Assembly (NCBI GenBank): GCA_965601475.1
Contig: OZ271832.1
Location: 3,968,001 to 4,032,000 of the forward strand
Direction: 5' to 3'
DNA: 64,000 nucleotides
Source: JAWPMT01 sp965601475
GTDB taxonomy: Bacteria > Bacteroidota > Bacteroidia > Cytophagales > Cyclobacteriaceae
Positions 25,871 through 34,349 of the stretch are shown piece by piece. The translations under genes were made by a program, and so were the position numbers. Position 1 is the stretch's first letter; each line of letters begins with the position of its first letter. The notes under the pieces are model-generated. The model had not been told where the DNA came from, searched no databases, and worked only from the letters and a program-made list of their open reading frames with translations.

Positions 25871-27520
25871 ATGAGTACCGTAGATATTGCTTTCAATAAG
25901 AACGAAGACGCTAACAAATTACTGCTTGACAAACTCAAGCATCGTCTCAAGCAGGTAAAACTGGGAGGAGGAGAGAAAAGAATCGCCGCCCAGCACAAGA
26001 AAAATAAACTTACAGCGAGGGAGAGGGTCGACTACCTTATAGATGATCCATCCACCTTCGTTGAGATCGGAGCTTTGGCTGCGGATGGTATGTACGCAGC
26101 ACAGGGAGGGTGTCCATCAGCAGGAGTGGTGGTAGGCCTGGGGCATGTGTCTGGTCGTCAGTGCGTGATTGTTGCCAATGACGCCACCGTGAAAGCAGGA
26201 GCATGGTTCCCCATGACTGCAAAAAAGAATCTGAGAGCTCAGGAAATCGCCATCGAAAATCGATTGCCTGTGATTTACCTGGTAGATAGTGCAGGTGTTT
26301 TCCTTCCGATGCAGGATGAAATATTCCCCGATAAGGAGCACTTCGGGAGGCAATTCCGCAACAATGCCGTGATGTCCTCCATGGGCATTGTGCAAGTAGC
26401 TGCGATAATGGGAAGTTGTGTGGCTGGAGGTGCTTACCTACCCATCATGTCTGATGAAGCCATGATCGTGGATAAGACAGGCTCTATATTCCTGGCAGGC
26501 AGTTACCTGGTGAAAGCAGCCATAGGAGAGGACATAGACAACGAGACGCTGGGTGGAGCTACAACGCACAGTGAAATCTCAGGAGTGACTGACAACAAAT
26601 ACGAATCGGATGAGGCGTGCCTCGATGCCATAAAGCGGATTTTCGACAGAATGGGAGAGGGTCCTAAAGCAGGCTTTGATAGGAAGCAGGCACATCAACC
26701 CTTGAAACAGGAGCAGGACCTCTATGGCTTGTTTCCTACGGAAAGATCTCAGCAGTACGACGTCAGGGATATCTTAGAGCGGCTTGTGGACAAGTCTGAA
26801 ATAGATGAGTATAAGGCAGACTACGGGAAGACCATTGTCTGTGCTTATGCCCGAATCGATGGGTGGTCCGTCGGGATTGTGGCCAATCAACGCAAAGTGG
26901 TGAAAGCCAAAAAGAGCGGAGGGTCCAGTGAAATGCAAATGGGAGGCGTCATTTACTCCGATTCTGCCGACAAGGCTGCCAGATTTATCATGAACTGTAA
27001 TCAGCGCCGGATACCCTTGGTATTTTTGCATGATGTGAATGGTTTTATGGTTGGAAGTCGATCAGAGCATGGGGGTATTATTAAAGACGGAGCGAAGATG
27101 GTTAATGCTGTGGCTAACTCTGTAGTACCCAAATTCACCATAGTAATGGGTAGTTCATATGGCGCCGGTAATTACGCGATGTGTGGCAAAGCCTATGATC
27201 CGCGGCTGATTTTTGCCTGGCCGACTGCGGAAATAGCGGTGATGAGTGGAAACTCTGCTGCCAAGACCCTGCTCCAAATCAAAGTGGCCGCCATCGAATC
27301 CAAAGGGGAAGTCATTAGCCAGGAGGATAAGGATGCCATGCTATCGGAGATCAAAGCGTCGTACGATGAAAAAATAAGTCCATATTACGCGGCAGCCAGG
27401 TTGTGGGTAGATGGGATCATAGATCCGCTGTCGACGAGAAAGGTAATTTCAGAGGGAATCCAAGCGGCAAACAATGCTCCTCTCGAAAAGCAGATGAATG
27501 TGGGGGTAATCCAGACTTGA
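25871..27520 (+). CDS. Acyl-CoA carboxylase beta subunit, methylcrotonoyl-CoA carboxylase-like
   Basis: A 549-residue carboxyltransferase subunit of a biotin-dependent acyl-CoA carboxylase. The N-half motif KKNKLTARERVDYLIDD and the stretch GGAYLPIMSDEAMIVDKTGSIFLAG resemble methylcrotonoyl-CoA carboxylase (leucine breakdown) more than propionyl-CoA carboxylase, which has a different sequence at that spot. The C-half has NGFMVGSRSEHGGIIKDGAKM and GSSYGAGNYAMCGKAYDPR, the second oxyanion region. The biotin carboxylase/BCCP subunit is not in the window. It starts 17 bases after the MCE gene, possibly in the same transcript. The substrate is inferred from motif likeness only. Confidence 0.9.
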   Translation: MSTVDIAFNKNEDANKLLLDKLKHRLKQVKLGGGEKRIAAQHKKNKLTARERVDYLIDDPSTFVEIGALAADGMYAAQGGCPSAGVVVGLGHVSGRQCVIVANDATVKAGAWFPMTAKKNLRAQEIAIENRLPVIYLVDSAGVFLPMQDEIFPDKEHFGRQFRNNAVMSSMGIVQVAAIMGSCVAGGAYLPIMSDEAMIVDKTGSIFLAGSYLVKAAIGEDIDNETLGGATTHSEISGVTDNKYESDEACLDAIKRIFDRMGEGPKAGFDRKQAHQPLKQEQDLYGLFPTERSQQYDVRDILERLVDKSEIDEYKADYGKTIVCAYARIDGWSVGIVANQRKVVKAKKSGGSSEMQMGGVIYSDSADKAARFIMNCNQRRIPLVFLHDVNGFMVGSRSEHGGIIKDGAKMVNAVANSVVPKFTIVMGSSYGAGNYAMCGKAYDPRLIFAWPTAEIAVMSGNSAAKTLLQIKVAAIESKGEVISQEDKDAMLSEIKASYDEKISPYYAAARLWVDGIIDPLSTRKVISEGIQAANNAPLEKQMNVGVIQT

Positions 27521-27521
27521 C

Positions 27522-28367
27522 ATGGAAGAGGCGAAAATAAAAGCCCTGGTGACCCTGCTAGATGATGACGACCATGAGGTAGTTGCCCATGTGGAGCAGC
27601 AGATCAAGTCGCTGGGAACGAGTATTATACCGTTTCTGGAAGAGCAGTGGGAGAGTCAATTCAATCCGACACTCCAGCGACGACTTGAGGACCTGATCCA
27701 TGATCTACAGTTTGAATTGGTGCAGGAACGACTGACAGGCTGGCGAAATGGCCCAATGAGCGACCTGCTGGAAGCGTTATGGATCCTTTCCACCTATCAG
27801 TACCCGGATCTGGAATATGCAGATCTTTTCACACAGATAGAACAAATGCACATTGAGGTCTGGCGCGAATTGCGCGATGATCTCAGTCCCTTCGATCAGG
27901 TCAAAATATTCAATAGCGTCTTCTTCGAAAAAATCGGCTTTCGATCCAACACGAAGAATTTTCACTCGCCCGCCAACTCCATGTTGAATTCGGTTCTGGA
28001 AAGTAAGCGGGGCAATCCTATTTCATTGGGCTCCATCTACGCGCTCATAGCCAAAAAGCTAGACATGCCAATCTATGGAGTCAATCTTCCCAACCTATTC
28101 ATCCTTACCTACAAATCGGAGCAAATTCAGTTCTACATCAATGTCTTCAACAAGGGCCTCATTTTCTCAAAGGACGATATCGACAATTATGTCGAGCACT
28201 TGCAATTGACTCCTCGCGATATCTACTATGAGCCATGCAGCAATTTGGATATCGTAAGCCGGTTTGCCAGGAATTTGATCGTTGCGTTTGAAAAACTAGG
28301 GGAATACCAGAAGAGCGACGAGGTGAAGACCCTATTGAAGTGCCTGGATGACCACTACATCGCTTAG
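27522..28367 (+). CDS. SirB1 / transglutaminase-like family protein
   Basis: A 281-residue cytosolic protein starting 1 base after the carboxylase stop. Residues about 1-75 are HEAT-like helices (EVVAHVEQQIKSLGTSIIPFLEEQWE). Residues about 95-215 match the Transglut_core2/SirB1 domain: VKIFNSVFFEKIGFRSN, then the typical VLESKRGNPISLGSIYALIAKKLDMPIYGVNLPNLFIL. The Cys of true transglutaminases is replaced by Ser in NPISLGSIY, as in most of the family. The conserved His of 'GvnlPgHFl' in SirB1 is Asn here (NLPNLF), so enzymatic activity is doubtful. Function is unknown. Confidence 0.85.
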   Translation: MEEAKIKALVTLLDDDDHEVVAHVEQQIKSLGTSIIPFLEEQWESQFNPTLQRRLEDLIHDLQFELVQERLTGWRNGPMSDLLEALWILSTYQYPDLEYADLFTQIEQMHIEVWRELRDDLSPFDQVKIFNSVFFEKIGFRSNTKNFHSPANSMLNSVLESKRGNPISLGSIYALIAKKLDMPIYGVNLPNLFILTYKSEQIQFYINVFNKGLIFSKDDIDNYVEHLQLTPRDIYYEPCSNLDIVSRFARNLIVAFEKLGEYQKSDEVKTLLKCLDDHYIA

Positions 28368-29740
28368 AACCGCTGAAGATTTTGGCTGAACTTGTTGATT
28401 TTTTCCTTTAGCTCGTTGGGGTTGAAGGGTTTGGTTATAAAATCATTCATGCCAGCACTTGTTACCCCGTCGTGCACATTGGATACGGAATCAGCCGATA
28501 TGCCAATAATCGGCATGGCAGCCACATGAGGATCTGTGGCATTCCTGATTTCCCTGGTGAATTCATAACCATCCATTTGTGGCATTTGTAAGTCGAGAAG
28601 AATCATGTCATAAGACTTTCGCTTCACCTTTTTCAAAGCGTCAGCACCGTCTTCGGCGACCTCACACTGTATTTTCCATTTCAAAAGAAATTGACTGAGC
28701 ATGATCCGGTTCATTTCATTGTCATCTACGACCAGGATGCTCAAGTCTTCAGGTAGCTCATCTTCAATGCGGTTGCTATTATCACCATTCACCTGACCTT
28801 GTCCACGGTGCATGTTGACGGTAAAATAGAATTTCGAACCCTTTCCTTCTTCACTTCGCACGTTCAGTTGGCCGCCCATCTTCTCCACCAATGCCTTACA
28901 AATACTGAGACCCAGGCCCTTACCGCCGAAGTTACGATCTGGCGTCAAGTCAGCGGCACCCATACGATCGAAGAGGGTAGACATTTTTTCATTGCTGATC
29001 CCCATACCAGTGTCGGTGACTGAGAACTTAATGTCGCTCTGAAAGTCGCCCACATTCTTGATGTATTCTGCGCCAAGAATGATGCTCCCGGAGTCAGTAA
29101 ATTTCAGAGAATTCTCCAGGAGGTTTCGTAGAATCTGTTGCAGTCTTTCCTGATCCCCTTTTATATATATAGGGAGAAATGGATCCAGGAAAAGTTTTAA
29201 GTCAATGTCTTTGTTTCTTGCAGTTTTGCGATACTGCTCCACGACATCGGACAGGGCCTGATGTAAATCGAATTCGAAAGTTTTCAACTCCAGTTTGCCC
29301 GACTGTATCTGATTGTAATCCAGAACATCCTCAATCAGGGTAATCAGACTTGCGACCGATTTCTCCATCGTTCGTCCGTGTATCCTGGCCTCCTCAATGC
29401 TCTTGGCTTCATTCATCAGATGGGTCATCCCAGCTATGGCCGTCAATGGCGTTTTGATTTCGTGGCTCATTACCGACAGAAAATCCTCTTTCGATTTTCT
29501 GCAGTTTTCAACATACTGCCGAGCCTCTTTGAGTTCAGATTGCAGCGCATCGATCCTGGATTCCAATTCCTTGTTTCTTTCAATAGGATCTTGCCCTGGA
29601 ACTGCCTTCTCAGTGCTGATTTTCTTTGACCATAGTTTGGACAGCCCAATGACGATAGGGAGCAGGGCATACCCTACCGGTGAAACGGCTTTCGTCATTT
29701 CAAGGAGTGGTAAGTAATATGCTGTGTCCAAAATGATCAC
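28364..29740 (-). CDS. Hybrid histidine kinase with C-terminal receiver domain
   Basis: A 458-residue sensor protein read from GTG 29740; ATG 29698 (residue 15) is an equally possible start. One hydrophobic segment (about 19-36) and a coiled coil (about 52-85) lead into a HisKA domain with phospho-acceptor His93 in SHEIKTPL. The HATPase domain carries the N box (NLLENSLKF), G1 (DTGMGISNEKM) and G2 (GKGLGLSICKALVEKMGG). A receiver domain (about 334-455) has the acidic pair (VVDDNE), phospho-acceptor Asp383 (LLDLQMPQMDG) and Lys437 (KPFN). There is no extracytoplasmic or PAS sensor and no DNA-binding output, so signal and target are unknown. Its stop overlaps the stop of the SirB1-like gene by 4 bases. 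Confidence 0.94.
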   Translation of the reverse strand: MIILDTAYYLPLLEMTKAVSPVGYALLPIVIGLSKLWSKKISTEKAVPGQDPIERNKELESRIDALQSELKEARQYVENCRKSKEDFLSVMSHEIKTPLTAIAGMTHLMNEAKSIEEARIHGRTMEKSVASLITLIEDVLDYNQIQSGKLELKTFEFDLHQALSDVVEQYRKTARNKDIDLKLFLDPFLPIYIKGDQERLQQILRNLLENSLKFTDSGSIILGAEYIKNVGDFQSDIKFSVTDTGMGISNEKMSTLFDRMGAADLTPDRNFGGKGLGLSICKALVEKMGGQLNVRSEEGKGSKFYFTVNMHRGQGQVNGDNSNRIEDELPEDLSILVVDDNEMNRIMLSQFLLKWKIQCEVAEDGADALKKVKRKSYDMILLDLQMPQMDGYEFTREIRNATDPHVAAMPIIGISADSVSNVHDGVTSAGMNDFITKPFNPNELKEKINKFSQNLQRF

Positions 29741-29850
29741 GGGATAGCGTTTTCTTTCCTACTGGTTGTGTAGGAGTACAAGGCTAACGATCCACGCACG
29801 CGTTTCCGTGTTTTTTTCGACTAGCAACAGAAAAATTACGACGAATGACC

Positions 29851-30453
29851 CTATATGGAATAGACTAGAAAATAGTGGTTGACCTCTTCTAATATTAGAG
29901 GTACCTGTATCCGCTTTTTGTTTTTGAGCATAGTGCCGGAAATGTAATCCTCCTCAAAATCAATGATGATATCCTCCTTAAAGCTCAGCTGTTTTTTTCC
30001 ATATCGTTTGTATATGGCCTCTTTCGCGGCCCAAATGATACAAAGAGCAGTCTCATTGTCCCGATAGTGGGCTTCATCAGGATGTAGGAACTTGGATTGA
30101 ACCCGGCTCATCTTTTCCCTCGGCCATTCCACATCAATGCCACATGGTGCCTCAAGGTGCAGCATGGCCGACGCAATGGGAAAAGAGTGGGAAATGGAAA
30201 TCTGGGCAGATGATCCGACAAGGTGAGGTTTACCATATTCGTCCTTCCGAATGCCTTTGTAGGGTATCCCATGCCGCATGCACAGATTGCTCACCAACAT
30301 TCTTGTGGCCAGCCACTCCCCGAGTTTGTTTTGGTGCAAAGTCCTTTCGGGTGTCTCACTGTGCATTTCCTGCAGCATTTCCGTGGTCTCGGAAATCTTC
30401 CAAATCGCATAAGCTGCTTTGGCATTTATCCTTTTTGAGAGGAGCAGAGGCAT
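29851..30453 (-). CDS. 4'-phosphopantetheinyl transferase superfamily protein
   Basis: A 200-residue enzyme of the Sfp/AcpS superfamily, which moves phosphopantetheine from CoA to a carrier-protein serine. Motifs in order: KDEYGKPHL, ISISHSFPIA (CoA-binding His), CGIDVEWPRE (Mg2+-binding Asp and Glu) and IWAAKEAIYKRYG (the WxxKEA signature). The length fits the short Sfp-like forms common in Bacteroidota. The last part (EEVNHYFLVYSI) is a family-like C-terminal strand. It is divergent from the WD40 gene with about 56 bases between. Whether it serves fatty-acid ACP or another carrier is not shown. Confidence 0.93.
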   Translation of the reverse strand: MPLLLSKRINAKAAYAIWKISETTEMLQEMHSETPERTLHQNKLGEWLATRMLVSNLCMRHGIPYKGIRKDEYGKPHLVGSSAQISISHSFPIASAMLHLEAPCGIDVEWPREKMSRVQSKFLHPDEAHYRDNETALCIIWAAKEAIYKRYGKKQLSFKEDIIIDFEEDYISGTMLKNKKRIQVPLILEEVNHYFLVYSI

Positions 30454-30481
30454 CTAAGTCGGTTATTGATAGGCAATGTAA

Positions 30482-30489
30482 TAATTTTG
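30482..30489 (+). promoter_or_regulatory. Bacteroidota -7 promoter box (TAATTTTG) for the WD40-divIVA-folB operon
   Basis: Perfect TAnnTTTG match; transcription would begin near 30494, just before the GTG start at 30510. No TTG at correct spacing was found (the nearest, 30466-30468, is too close). Confidence 0.5.
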
Positions 30490-30509
30490 CAATAGCAAGT
30501 AAGGATGAA

Positions 30510-31403
30510 GTGGTAGAGGTTAAAAAGGAGCACACGCTGCGGGGCCATAAAGACGCACTCTATACCATGGTCGTGAAGAATGATCATGAGCTGTATTCTG
30601 CAGGAGGGGATGGTCTCGTAGTGCATTGGGATCTGAATAGCGAAGAGGATGGTAGAGTTGTCGCCAAGGTAGGAGCTTCCATATACGCCATGGCAGGTAA
30701 TGGATCACAATTGGTCGTGGGTGAAAACTTCGATGGCGTCCATGTCCTGGATCTGGAAAAGAAGAAAGAGACTAAGTCCTTGAAAGTCACCGACAAGGCG
30801 ATATTTGATGTTGAAATGGTGGATGGCAACTATTGGATCGCTACTGGGGGAGGTGAGGTTCTAGTTGTCTCGGGGGACATGCAGATTTTACAAAGAACGA
30901 AGCTCTCGGATGAGAGCGCGCGGTCGCTGCAATATTTACCGAGTCGCCAGGAAGTGGCAGTAGGGTTTAGCGACAATTCAATCAGAATACTGAATGCCAG
31001 GACCTTCCAGACGCAATGGAGCTTTGACGCCCACCAAAATTCCGTCTTTGCCCTGGCGCTTACACGCGATGGCAAATACCTGGTCAGTACGAGTAGAGAC
31101 GCCCGCTTCAAGGTGTGGAACGTGGAAAACTATACGTTACATACCGAAGTAGTCGCACATATGTATGCCATCAATAGTATCGATTTCAGCCCCAATGGGC
31201 AATATTTCGTAACTTGTAGCATGGATAAATCATTGAAAGTTTGGGAAACCAAAACTTTCAAACTTTTGAAAGTGATAGACAAAGCAAGGCATGCTGGCCA
31301 CGGTACGTCTGTCAATAAGGTGAAATGGATGTCAAATGATCGCATTGCTTCCTGCAGTGATGACAGGACGATCTCCATTTGGTCGATAAAGATGATACAC
31401 TGA
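30510..31403 (+). CDS. WD40 repeat protein (seven repeats)
   Basis: The open frame extends left to 30144, but that part lies antisense over the phosphopantetheinyl transferase gene and upstream of a -7 promoter box, so I start at GTG 30510, just after an AAGGATGA stretch. The 297-residue product starts VEVKKEHTLRGHKDALYT and holds seven WD40 repeats, enough for one closed seven-bladed propeller. Good repeats are LRGHKDALYTMVV...VVHWDL, FDAHQNSVFALAL...FKVWNV, VVAHMYAINSIDF...LKVWET and SVNKVKWM...ISIWSI. There is no signal peptide, so it is probably cytosolic and a protein-interaction scaffold. The DivIVA-like gene begins 1 base after its stop. Confidence 0.88.
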   Translation: MVEVKKEHTLRGHKDALYTMVVKNDHELYSAGGDGLVVHWDLNSEEDGRVVAKVGASIYAMAGNGSQLVVGENFDGVHVLDLEKKKETKSLKVTDKAIFDVEMVDGNYWIATGGGEVLVVSGDMQILQRTKLSDESARSLQYLPSRQEVAVGFSDNSIRILNARTFQTQWSFDAHQNSVFALALTRDGKYLVSTSRDARFKVWNVENYTLHTEVVAHMYAINSIDFSPNGQYFVTCSMDKSLKVWETKTFKLLKVIDKARHAGHGTSVNKVKWMSNDRIASCSDDRTISIWSIKMIH

Positions 31404-31404
31404 G

Positions 31405-32337
31405 ATGAAGATTACACCCATAGAGATAAGGCAGAAGGGCTTTGAGAAGAAGCTACGTGGCTACGACAAAGACGAGGTCAATGCCTTTCTTTTATCACTT
31501 TCCAATGAATGGGAACGCGTTCTCGATGAAAACAAGGAAACGCGGATCAAACTGGAGCAAGCAGAGAAAGAAGTGCAAAAGCTCCGTGAAGTTGAGAATT
31601 CACTCTTCAAGACGCTCAAGACCGCAGAAGATACAGGTGCAAACCTGGTAGACCAGGCCAATAAAGCCGCAGAACTGCACCTCAAAGAGACGGAGATGAG
31701 AGCAGAGGCGCTGATGAGCGAATCCAAGTCCAAAGCTAGAGCTATCATCGAAAAGGCTGAATTGCAGGCTAAGGAAATGATCGAGGAAATGCAGGAAGCC
31801 CTCAAAGACCTGGAAAAGAATTACCGAACCCTGGAAAATCAAAGAGATAATCTTCTTGGTGAACTGAAAATTCTTTCCTCAGATATCATGGAACGACTGG
31901 AACGGACATCCAGACTGAATGCACCCTTCAAGGTAGAGGATCACATGAAGAGAGTTCGGGACATGGTCAGGGAATCAGAGCAGCGCATCAGTGATCAAAA
32001 GCTTGAGGGCTCAAACGAGGCCATTGATAAGATTCCCGGAATTGACCCCAAGAGTGAAGATAGTATCAAGCAATTGAAAAACTTCATCAGCAGCAAAAGC
32101 ACCCCCGTCTCCGCCGACAATCCTGCATCGGAAGGAGAACAACCGGCCAAACAGGTGGAAAAGAAAGCTACGCAGGAGATGCCAAAGAAGGAACCAGCCA
32201 AGGCGGTACCCACTGTTGCTGCAAAGAAGGAAAAGAACGGAGCTAATCCCCGGATGGTCAAAAAACCTGTTGAACGCGCCAGGCCTGAAGGCACGCAGGA
32301 CGAGACGGGCGGTTCATTCTTTGATACGCTGGAATAG
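31405..32337 (+). CDS. DivIVA domain coiled-coil protein
   Basis: A 310-residue protein. Residues 1-45 match the DivIVA N-terminal domain (MKITPIEIRQKGFEKKLRG, then YDKDEVNAFLLSLSNEWE), which in Gram-positives binds curved membranes. Residues about 40-175 are an almost continuous coiled coil rich in Glu, Lys and Ala. The tail (about 225-310) is low-complexity, with many Pro, Ala, Lys and Glu, and is probably disordered. In Gram-positives such proteins position division or growth machinery; the role in Bacteroidota is not established. It sits tightly between the WD40 gene (1 base) and folB (6 bases). Confidence 0.9.
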   Translation: MKITPIEIRQKGFEKKLRGYDKDEVNAFLLSLSNEWERVLDENKETRIKLEQAEKEVQKLREVENSLFKTLKTAEDTGANLVDQANKAAELHLKETEMRAEALMSESKSKARAIIEKAELQAKEMIEEMQEALKDLEKNYRTLENQRDNLLGELKILSSDIMERLERTSRLNAPFKVEDHMKRVRDMVRESEQRISDQKLEGSNEAIDKIPGIDPKSEDSIKQLKNFISSKSTPVSADNPASEGEQPAKQVEKKATQEMPKKEPAKAVPTVAAKKEKNGANPRMVKKPVERARPEGTQDETGGSFFDTLE

Positions 32338-32343
32338 CAGACA

Positions 32344-32694
32344 ATGGGAGTGATTAGGTTAGAGGGTATGGAGTTCCATGCCTTTCATGGTGTATACAAA
32401 ATAGAAAAAGAGCGGGGAAACAAATTTGTCGTGGATATCGACATTACTTACCCTTTCGAGGACCACCCACTCAACGACAACATCAACAATACCATCAACT
32501 ATGAAAATGTCTTTCTGATTGCAAAAGAAGTGATGGAAGTCCCCGCTAATCTCATTGAGCAGGTATCCCTCACCATTGCAAAACGTGTGAAAGGCAGTTT
32601 TCCGAAGATTCAGGAGGTACGGGTCAAGGTTTCGAAATTCAACCCGCCAATAGAAGGCAATGCGCAGTGTGCCAGTGTGGAGGTAGTCCTGTAG
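32344..32694 (+). CDS. folB: Dihydroneopterin aldolase
   Basis: A 116-residue enzyme of folate synthesis that converts dihydroneopterin to hydroxymethyl-dihydropterin and glycolaldehyde. Family markers are the start IRLEGMEFHAFHGVYKIEKERGN, the tetramer and substrate region TINYENVFLIAKEVM, the catalytic-site Lys in VRVKVSKFNPPIEG, and a normal length. It is the last gene of the WD40-divIVA-folB transcript and is convergent with the IscA-like gene 3 bases on. Confidence 0.95.
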   Translation: MGVIRLEGMEFHAFHGVYKIEKERGNKFVVDIDITYPFEDHPLNDNINNTINYENVFLIAKEVMEVPANLIEQVSLTIAKRVKGSFPKIQEVRVKVSKFNPPIEGNAQCASVEVVL

Positions 32695-32697
32695 TGC

Positions 32698-33006
32698 TTA
32701 ATTAGCCTTGGAAAAATGAAAACCCCGAGCGTCTGCTCCTTCATAGAAATCAATGCTGTTGCCAATGATGAACATTAGCTCCTTTTTTTGAATCAACACT
32801 TCGATAGCATTTACCTCGAGCTTCAAGTCATCGGACTTTGGCTTGTCGAAACCCAGCGTCAACTGAACGCCTGCGCAACCCCTGCCACCTTTCACAGTGA
32901 CCCGCAGACGGTAGTCTGTCGGAATATTTTTGTGATCCATAATATTCCTGATCTCCAAAGCTGCCCGATCGGAAATTGTGATTGGCTTGTCAAAATCTGA
33001 CTCCAT
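32698..33006 (-). CDS. IscA/HesB-like protein lacking the C-terminal Cys pair
   Basis: The ATG at 33006 gives 102 residues; the longer TTG start at 33051 runs into the likely promoter region and was not used. The fold is the A-type Fe-S carrier: ITISDRAALEIRNIMDHKNIP, RLRVTVKGGRGCAGVQLTLGFDKP, then LIQKKELMFIIGNSIDFYE. Normal IscA/SufA/ErpA have three Cys: one in the GGGCSG loop and a CGC near the C-terminus. Here the first is kept (GRGCAG, with one extra residue), but the end reads GADARGFHFSKAN with no Cys. Canonical cluster carriage is therefore unlikely. It may be a structural or regulatory relative. Confidence 0.85.
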   Translation of the reverse strand: MESDFDKPITISDRAALEIRNIMDHKNIPTDYRLRVTVKGGRGCAGVQLTLGFDKPKSDDLKLEVNAIEVLIQKKELMFIIGNSIDFYEGADARGFHFSKAN

Positions 33007-33029
33007 CAGCTGCGCATTGTTTTTAAAGT

Positions 33030-33037
33030 TAATTTTG
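33030..33037 (+). promoter_or_regulatory. Bacteroidota -7 promoter box (TAATTTTG)
   Basis: Perfect TAnnTTTG match 31 bases upstream of the ATG at 33069. The same stretch lies just upstream of the minus-strand IscA-like gene, so the region is a compact divergent promoter. The -33 element is not clear. Confidence 0.45.
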
Positions 33038-33068
33038 GAAACAACATCCAAGCATTATTGATTCAAAA

Positions 33069-33590
33069 ATGGACGAAATCATCGAACTGATAAAAATACT
33101 AGCTCCTGCTGCCCTCATGCTCTACCTTGCCTATCTGTTGGTTAGGTCTTTTCTTAACAAACAATTGACTGAAATCCGCTTGCAGACGTCGCAGAAAAAC
33201 CAGGAAGTTATCCTGCCCATCAGACTTCAGGCCTATGAGCGCATATGTCTCTTACTTGAACGGGTTTCGCCCAGCAATCTGATCACCAGGTTAAACAATG
33301 CCGAGTATACTGCAAGTCAGCTCCAAAACGTCCTCATCTCCGAAGTGCGCGAAGAGTTCAATCACAATTTGTCGCAGCAGGTCTACATGTCTGAGGAATC
33401 CTGGACTCGGGTAGTCAGTGCCATAGAGAATACCCTTAGTCTTATCAATGAAGCCGGAGAGCACATGAAAGCGGACGACAAAGCTTTGGCACTGGCCAAG
33501 AAGATCTTCGAACTCAATATGGAGAAAGGACAGGATCCCATCAAAAGTGCCCTCTCCTTTGTCAAGGAAGAGATTCAAACCATCTTCTGA
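33069..33590 (+). CDS. Membrane-anchored protein of unknown function
   Basis: A 173-residue protein with one N-terminal membrane span (about residues 8-30, ILAPAALMLYLAYLLVRSFL) and a mostly helical cytosolic body. A conserved-looking segment follows the anchor: VILPIRLQAYERICLLLERVSPSNLI, then REEFNHNLSQQVYMS and the C-terminal PIKSALSFVKEEIQTIF. I recognise this as a pattern common in Bacteroidota proteins of unassigned function but cannot name a family with certainty. It has its own -7 box and is divergent from the IscA-like gene. Confidence 0.85.
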   Translation: MDEIIELIKILAPAALMLYLAYLLVRSFLNKQLTEIRLQTSQKNQEVILPIRLQAYERICLLLERVSPSNLITRLNNAEYTASQLQNVLISEVREEFNHNLSQQVYMSEESWTRVVSAIENTLSLINEAGEHMKADDKALALAKKIFELNMEKGQDPIKSALSFVKEEIQTIF

Positions 33591-33650
33591 ACATGCCATT
33601 CTGTAGTTGCCTTTCTATATCTTAGAAAGATCAACCTATCTCCATACGCA

Positions 33651-34349
33651 ATGGACAAGAAGACGGCCTTGGTCGCGGGAGCTACTGGCTTGGTAGGACG
33701 CGAACTGTTGAGGGTTTTGCTGGATATTGATTATTACAGCAAAATTGTGGTGCTTACCCGACGCGAACTGGACATCAAGGATAATCGCCTCGAAGTCGTG
33801 ATCGTCGAAGACTTTGATTTTCTCGATGATCATGTTACCCACCTAAATGTCCATCATTTCTATTGCCTCTTGGGGACCACGATGAAAAAAGCGGGTAGTA
33901 AAGAGAATTTCAGAAAGATTGACCACGACTACCCCCTACAGCTGGCCAAATTGGCCAGGGAGCAACCGAACTTTGAGCATTTCCTCCTGGTCACCTCGCT
34001 TGGGGCAAATAGCTCCTCAATGATATTCTATAACCGTGTGAAAGGCGAAGTCGAAGAGAGCATCTCCGATCTTGGTTTAGCATCGTTGAAAATTTTCAGA
34101 CCATCACTGCTCATAGGATTTCGTGAAGAATTTCGCCTCGGAGAAGAGATTGGTAAGTACATCAGCTCATTTCTATCCTTTTTCATGATTGGATCACGTC
34201 AGCAATTGTTTACCATTGAGGGTAAGCAGGTTGCGGAGGCCATGTTTCAGGTTGCTAGAAGCCACTATCAAAGTAAGGAGGTTTTTACCTCCGCAGACAT
34301 CATACGAATCGCAAAAGACCTTGAGAGTAGTTTTACAAAGAGTCGCTAA
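33651..34349 (+). CDS. Atypical short-chain dehydrogenase (NAD(P)-binding, HTATIP2-like)
   Basis: A 232-residue Rossmann-fold protein with the nucleotide-binding loop VAGATGLVGRELL at the N-terminus. The mid part (CLLGTTMKKAGSKENFRKIDHDYP) and LLVTSLGANSSSMIFYNRVKGEVEE, with the Tyr-xxx-Lys pair (YNRVK), match the TIP30/HTATIP2-like atypical SDR group. The substrate is unknown. A 7-bp inverted repeat with a 5-base loop (33611-33629) lies 20 bases before the start. Its last 29 bases overlap the dtd start, suggesting coupled translation. Confidence 0.9.
   Translation: MDKKTALVAGATGLVGRELLRVLLDIDYYSKIVVLTRRELDIKDNRLEVVIVEDFDFLDDHVTHLNVHHFYCLLGTTMKKAGSKENFRKIDHDYPLQLAKLAREQPNFEHFLLVTSLGANSSSMIFYNRVKGEVEESISDLGLASLKIFRPSLLIGFREEFRLGEEIGKYISSFLSFFMIGSRQQLFTIEGKQVAEAMFQVARSHYQSKEVFTSADIIRIAKDLESSFTKSR

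Noticed and set aside
29757..29775. Short inverted repeat TCCTAC...GTAGGA upstream of the histidine kinase
   Set aside because: Only 6-bp arms and no T-run on either strand; too weak to call a terminator or operator.
30144..30509. N-terminal extension of the WD40 frame
   Set aside because: It overlaps the phosphopantetheinyl transferase gene on the other strand and precedes a -7 box; the translation there is Cys/Arg/Pro-rich noise.
34189..34320. N-terminal extension of dtd
   Set aside because: It is inside the SDR gene in another frame; the family start motif RVVLQRV begins at TTG 34321.
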